A stretch of 64,000 bases of DNA, from NCBI GenBank assembly GCA_030407085.1, contig CM059587.1:41023001-41087000 (forward strand). Direction: 5' to 3'. This document shows positions 58,875 through 64,000 of the stretch, in pieces. How positions within the stretch are numbered: position 1 is the stretch's first letter; each line of letters begins with the position of its first letter. The position numbers and the translations under genes were made by a program. Under the pieces are notes generated by a model. That model saw nothing but the letters and a program-made list of their open reading frames with translations. It did no database searches and was not told the DNA's origin. This DNA is from Trichopria drosophilae (lineage: Eukaryota > Arthropoda > Insecta > Hymenoptera > Diapriidae).

Positions 58875-60205
58875 GATGTATTTTCTTAATACGTAACCAT
58901 ATCTACAATACATTTTTTTTAAGAATTGTCAGTAAGTTTTTTGTTGTACGCTTTTTAAGTCAATAATATTTAGTCGTCACAACATTAACCACAATCATTT
59001 GTTTTAATCAGTTCCTATAATAAATTAATAAGTGGACAATAAGTACTGCAACAATACTATGCACTTTAATTTTCGAAATTTTACATTTTCCGATATTTTG
59101 TTTTCGGATTTGTAGACTTTCGGAATATTTTTCATTCGGAATATTGAACCCCGGCCAGTTTGAGAGAATTCTGAAAGCCAGAGTATTTCGGCAAGACATT
59201 TCATATTGCATTCCGAAGTGCGACATGAGTTAGATCGCATCATTTTTCAAATATTTTGCAAATTCTTTTGTATGTCATATGCATAATGCAGAAATGTTTC
59301 ATACGAACAGATAAATGTTCCGTTTATTCGCAACAGATTATCTACTGTACTATTGGAATAAAACGTGACTTGTTATTAAAATGCTGCTGTGGTATAGTAA
59401 AGCATCCCTGCTAGAAACCGCCGCCATATTCTATTTAGACATCTATAATTTTTTAATAGTTGATCGTTGAAATACCATCCACTCTGGGTAGGTTTCCTAC
59501 AAAAATTTAGCACTCAACTGCCCATTAATAGACCGTAATAAGTAGACAAAAACTTGTTGAAATGATGCGTAATATTTGTCCGGGTTTCTAGGAAAATAGA
59601 ATGAGACAACGTTTTTATGTGTATATTTATAAAATTTATTCAAAAGAAGGAATTAAATATTTTTTAAATGGAACTGTGGGGTTTTATTCATATTTAATAA
59701 ATTAACTCCACTTACGTTTCTTTACTAAGAGTACCAATTTTTTGTGTATTGCTATTTTTTACTTGCATGTTTGAATTTGTCAACTACTAATTTAATAAAT
59801 ACAATCACGATTGGCGGTATCAGATGTGACAAAAGTCGGTCTAAAAAAAATTGTTTATACAAAATTGTTAAATGACTATTTATTTAAATATATTTTTGAT
59901 TAACTAATAATATTTTACTCTTGTACATTTTTCGATTTTTACCTCCCTTTTCGAGAAAATTGCGTTTGTTTACCAAACTGTGTATAAGGGAAAATCCACA
60001 GAACTTTATTAAGAAAACTAATTTTTTTTTCACTGGCTACATTTAAAATCATCATGAGGCCATTCTTAAACATATAAAATACAGAAAAAAACGGCACGTT
60101 ACAACTTTTAAAGAATTGTTCCAGAGCAAGGATGTAAAACGCGACATAAAATTATATCTTCGAACCGAACATATTTCTTAATTTACTACGCGGAAACAGT
60201 TAAAA
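58875..60205. other. No gene seen
   Basis: AT-rich sequence. Overlapping minus frames at 59008-59243 are unrecognised. No inverted-repeat element was noticed. Confidence 0.45.
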
Positions 60206-60209
60206 TCTG

Positions 60210-60300
60210 TTACTGGGGGTATTTTAAGTTGCTGATCACGAATCCGTCAACAAATATTTTGAATTCAAGATGGCGAATTCAATATGGCAGACCGAATTTG
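60210..60300. repeat. Dispersed repeat fragment
   Basis: gttgctgatcacgaatccg followed by ttcaagatggcgaattcaat and atggcagaccgaattt: the family of 38310-38547. Confidence 0.55.
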
Positions 60301-60304
60301 TAAG

Positions 60305-60945
60305 AAGTTACTCGCACAAACTCAAATTGTTAATATAATTATTTAAATATTATCAGTTTGTCTTAATACAATTTAGGCAACGTAAATTAGAAAACTAATT
60401 ATCAGTAACTTATCTTTGCGGGGTTATCCAATTTTTGCTAGCTTAGGTTTATTTGGGTACTTGAATTAATAATGACGCAATAAAAAAACGCTCATTATTA
60501 ATTCAAGGTCCCAATAATATAAAAATTTCAGCAGTAAAAATTTATTTAAGTCGATTTAAGGCATGTACAATCCTGGCTATATTGAAAAAAAATGTAAAAT
60601 TGCTAAACCGTAAGTTGTCATTAATACCATATTTATTAATTTTTAACAAAAAGTGATGAGACATCGGAGAAGGAAAACAAAAACAACTTGATTTATTTTT
60701 AAGCTTATAAATACGTTAAGTAATTTGTTGTGTTTATTATAACAACATTAAATTTTTATAAACACATACTAATAACTTGTAGTTAAAATTTTAACACATA
60801 ATTAATTAGCCACCGCCAACTAAACCTTCCTGTACGTAAATGTAGGTGAATTGAGGTTTTATCACGTACGTCAAGTTACGCAAAGTCACATTTTCATTAT
60901 TTCTGGAGCAAAGTTATAGTGAATCTTGACCGATCATCGACCTCG
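60305..60945. other. No gene; short hairpin near 60465
   Basis: AT-rich. tgaattaataatga (60462-60475) and tcattattaattca (60492-60505) form a small palindrome. Otherwise nothing recognisable. Confidence 0.5.
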
Positions 60946-60949
60946 AAAA

Positions 60950-61080
60950 CCTCCAAATACGCAATTTCAGCTGATTCAAGTAACTTTTTAGGAGTTCGGT
61001 CCGCCATATTGTATCAACCAGCTTGAATTTTGAATATTTGTCAACGGATTGATGATCAGTTACAAATAAAACCCCGCGTG
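60950..61080. repeat. Dispersed repeat fragment
   Basis: gtccgccatattgtatcaac with gaattttgaatatttgtcaa and gattgatgatcagttac: a diverged member of the dispersed family. A 70-codon frame starts inside it and has no known motif. Confidence 0.45.
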
Positions 61081-61084
61081 ACAA

Positions 61085-62370
61085 ATTTCAGCATTTTTCC
61101 GTGTAGTGAAAGGAGTTTGACTCAAAAAGATAATTTCATGTCATGTTTAACCCCTGAACATCGTATTGTATATCTGGAACAAGTTCATAGTATTATTATG
61201 AGTCATAAAACAATAAATTACCCCAATAATCGAGACATATAATTGTCTATAGATCGTGTGCCAGACAAAAGTGTCATTTTTTAATAGTTACGCACGAAGG
61301 CTGCAGGTTGTAATACGTACAGAACTGAGATGATACTAGACACACCTTATTTCTTGGAATTCGTCACATATTATATAAAAAACTAAAAGTTATCAAAGTA
61401 CGGAGCCATAATATTGTTTGTTCCAAAAGTTATAGTTAGAAATTAAGAAAAATTCCTTTTTTCATAAATTCACTGCACGCGGTTTGGACGCATGTCATTC
61501 TTATTAAGAGATAGGCACATCTATTTTTCATGTATCTTTGGCTTTTGTATCAATTAATCAACCACATGATTTTCAAATGAAAAAAATACACGTTCCAAAA
61601 GTTACAGAACAAAATATTTTTAAAAATACGATTTGCACGCAATAGTTTATTCAAATTTCATGAACTTTCTTGTTTGTTAATCAACTATCGTGCAAAACAA
61701 ATAACTGTACCTCGAAAACCATATCCTTTTTAGTAAATAGTAATGTTTTATGAATATTTCTGCACAGCTTATTTAAGTGAATCTTAAAATATCATAAAAG
61801 TCAAAAGTTCTGTGAATTTTCCCATAATTAAACAATGAATAAAAATAGTTCTGGAAACGGACTTTGGATATGTTTTTTTCAATAATTATTGGAAAAGATC
61901 CCTGAAAGAATTGACTTTTGTTACAATTTTCGTTTGGTTAGGCCTTTGTTTCCAGTAACTTTACTGGGCTAGAAACAAATTATTATCAATAAATGTAAAA
62001 TTATAGCTTTAAAAAATAAATAAAATATTTAACCTCGATTGTCATTTTTCATCTCATTAGCGGATTCAAAATGAAAAGCTAAGTTTAGGAAAGAATTCCA
62101 GTAATACCAACTGTCTTCCACCACTGTTGTTACGGAATTTAGAAAAAATCCTACCACTTAACCGGTTAATAACGGCAAATTTCTATAAATATGCAAAATC
62201 TCTTGTAGTTGCTCAGAGGAGTCGAAATTACGTAGATTGTTAGATAAATTATGGCTTCTTAATTAAATCAAACGCTTTTGGTATATAACTTGTTCATAGA
62301 CCATGTAATTTACCTAAATTTCAGTGTTCATACTTTATAGTTAAGGACTTCGAGTTATAACTGTGAGAAT
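61085..62370. other. No gene seen
   Basis: AT-rich unique sequence. No element boundary or RNA gene recognised. Confidence 0.45.
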
Positions 62371-62373
62371 ATG

Positions 62374-62398
62374 CGTATATATATATATATATATATAC
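62374..62398. repeat. TA dinucleotide microsatellite
   Basis: About twelve consecutive TA units. Confidence 0.9.
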
Positions 62399-62541
62399 AT
62401 AGTAAAAGCTAACGTACATTGTATTAACTATAAGTAATTAATAAATTTAGCAATTTTTCTCTTTTGACATGCTTGGGATGGTACATGGTTTGAAACTTTC
62501 GAAAAACATTTCAAACAAGCTCACTTCAAATACTTTACATA

Positions 62542-63843
62542 CCCGTTTCGTCCTGAAATGCCCTAAATTTTGACTTCTTTTCAGTAGGTGCTTTCTCATA
62601 GAGGAAGTCACTCAATCGTTTTGATATAACCATACCTATTGTATTTTTTCTCGAACTTTGTAAATCCGGTGTCAGATTGACCATATCTGCCGCCATTTTT
62701 TTACTATGGCGGTTTAAACATAAAAAAATCGTGAATTTTGAAAAAATTTGTTCAAAAAATGTTATTTTTGAACAGGAAACCGTGTTCGAATTAAGCTGAA
62801 TCTCTGTATCTGGTGGAGTAAATAGTTATACTAAAAGATAGGATGGTTATTAATTCACCATTTAAAATGGCGGATTCAAAATGGCTGACCTCAGTGAACA
62901 TTTTGTTGAAAAATTTCTGGACGCTCTAACTGAACAATTATGAGTTTGTTTTAAAAAATGCTAAGAATAAAAAATTTTTAGAATTCGCCGAGAAATATAG
63001 TGGATTATTTTTCAGATTTTTTAAATGAAATTTTCAACCATTTTTTTCAAAATTCTTGTCAAAATTGTAATTTTTTTTTCGAAAAATTCTGAACAAAATT
63101 TAGTGCATTCTCTGATGAATTCTAAGAGTTTTTTATTCTATGCATTTTTTCCCAAAAGTTGATAGTTTTTGAAAAAGAGAAATCTTAAACTATAATATTT
63201 GAAATTCATTTCCTCGAAAACTATCAACTTTTGGAAACAATTGCAAACAACAAAAAACTCTTAGAATTTATCAGAGAATGCACTAAATTTTGTTCGGAAT
63301 TTTTCGTAAATAAATTACAATTTTGATAAAAATTTTGAAAAAAAATTTCTCAAAACTTCATTTAAAAAATCTGAAAAAATTCCACTATATTTCTCAATGA
63401 ATTCTAAGAACTTTTCATTCTCAACATTTTTTTTAAAAAGCTCGTAGCTTTTGAGTTAGATCGTCCAGAAATTTTTCAACAAAATTCTGACTGAGAACTG
63501 CCATTTTGAAACCGCCATTTTGAATGGAGAATTAATAACCATCCTATCTTTTAGTGTAACTAATTACTCCACCAGATACAGAGACTTAGCTTGTTCCGAA
63601 CACGGTTTCCTGTTCAAAAATACGATTATTTGAAGAAATTTTTTTAAAATTCACAATTTTTTTATGTTTGAACCGCCATAGTAAAAAAATGGCGGCAGAT
63701 ATGGTCAATCTGAAACCGGATTTAGAAAGTTCGAGAAAAAATACAATAGGTATGGTTATATCAAAACGATTGAGTTATTTTTTCCCTAAGAAAGCACCTG
63801 ATGAAAAGAAGTTAAAATTTACGGCATTTCGGGACGAAACGGG
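62542..63843. mobile_element. 1.3 kb near-complete palindrome (TTAA-type foldback)
   Basis: The left half from CCCGTTTCGTCCTGAAATGC and the right half ending gcatttcgggacgaaacggg are inverted copies over their full length, meeting at a loop of about 35-60 bases near 63170-63220. By eye the arms differ by scattered substitutions and small indels. TTAA follows the right end (63844-63847); the left flank reads CATA, possibly a mutated TTAA. Each arm carries the dispersed-family phrases (atggcggcagatatggtc, ccatttaaaatggcgg). No protein is encoded. The type fits piggyBac- or Kolobok-like foldbacks. Confidence 0.8.
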
Positions 63844-63847
63844 TTAA

Positions 63848-64000
63848 GCATATGAATTATAATGTTTGCATTTAACAACATAATCGAAGCATAACACACT
63901 TTCTTTAGTTTCTTTCGACCTAAAATCTATAAAAGTGACAATTTACATAATTGATAGACTCTTATACACATAGTAGAATTAATACATTCTTAATCACTTA
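63848..64000. other. Window end, nothing seen
   Basis: AT-rich flank after the palindrome, without a recognisable feature. Confidence 0.6.

Overview
This 64 kb window looks like non-coding nuclear DNA from an insect-like animal. It is strongly A+T-rich, has no open reading frame above about 130 codons, no operon-like gene packing and no bacterial signals. It is full of short inverted-repeat DNA transposons (MITEs and foldback elements), decayed non-LTR retrotransposons and microsatellites. CpG is not obviously depleted, and the repeats (Jockey-like reverse transcriptase, TA- and TTAA-flanked elements, tRNA-derived repeats, a dispersed 'ATGGCGGATCC / GATTACGAAT' family) recall hymenopteran genomes. 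That assignment is inference only. I find no complete protein-coding or functional tRNA gene.

Layout. 0-5 kb: mostly unique AT-rich DNA, then two tRNA-like repeats (4.6-5.0 kb). 5.5-10 kb: a run of short DNA elements (5544-5945, 6580-6918, 7041-7291, 8430-8665, 9475-9993). 10.18-10.27 kb: a branch point, pyrimidine tract and abutting AG|GTAAGT, the signature of a recursive splice site, which would put the window inside a very long intron read on the + strand. 10.9-12.5 kb: a degenerate CAGTACTG-rich repeat field split by a small element. 14.8-15.3 kb: a 5'-truncated non-LTR retrotransposon with a perfect 14-bp target duplication. 15.6-24 kb: mostly unique DNA, part of it CpG-richer. 24-36.6 kb: a TTAA-flanked element, a CCCAGTAATCGGA-ended element, a unique GC-richer island, a second CAGTACTG field and a Jockey-like reverse-transcriptase relic (35796-36546, minus). 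38-50 kb: dispersed repeat fragments, a second GC-richer island, a 0.9 kb element with inverted ends and a 231-bp foldback with an 8-bp target duplication (44807-45037). 50.2-50.9 kb: a MITE cut by a retrotransposon fragment, again with a perfect 14-bp duplication. 53.6-56.5 kb: a 2.96 kb inverted repeat with 473-bp near-identical arms. 57.9-58.6 kb: a 722-bp MITE with 271-bp arms. 62.5-63.8 kb: a 1.3 kb almost complete palindrome.

Reading as a whole. The window is best explained as intron or intergenic DNA that has accumulated transposons, many of them non-autonomous. The three datable or orientable retrotransposon pieces all lie on the minus strand, opposite to the proposed + strand intron. 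The strongest leads are the recursive splice site, the two-copy foldback built from about 16-bp CCGAC units, and the very large palindromes. All calls come from reading the sequence by eye; no alignment or database search was run.
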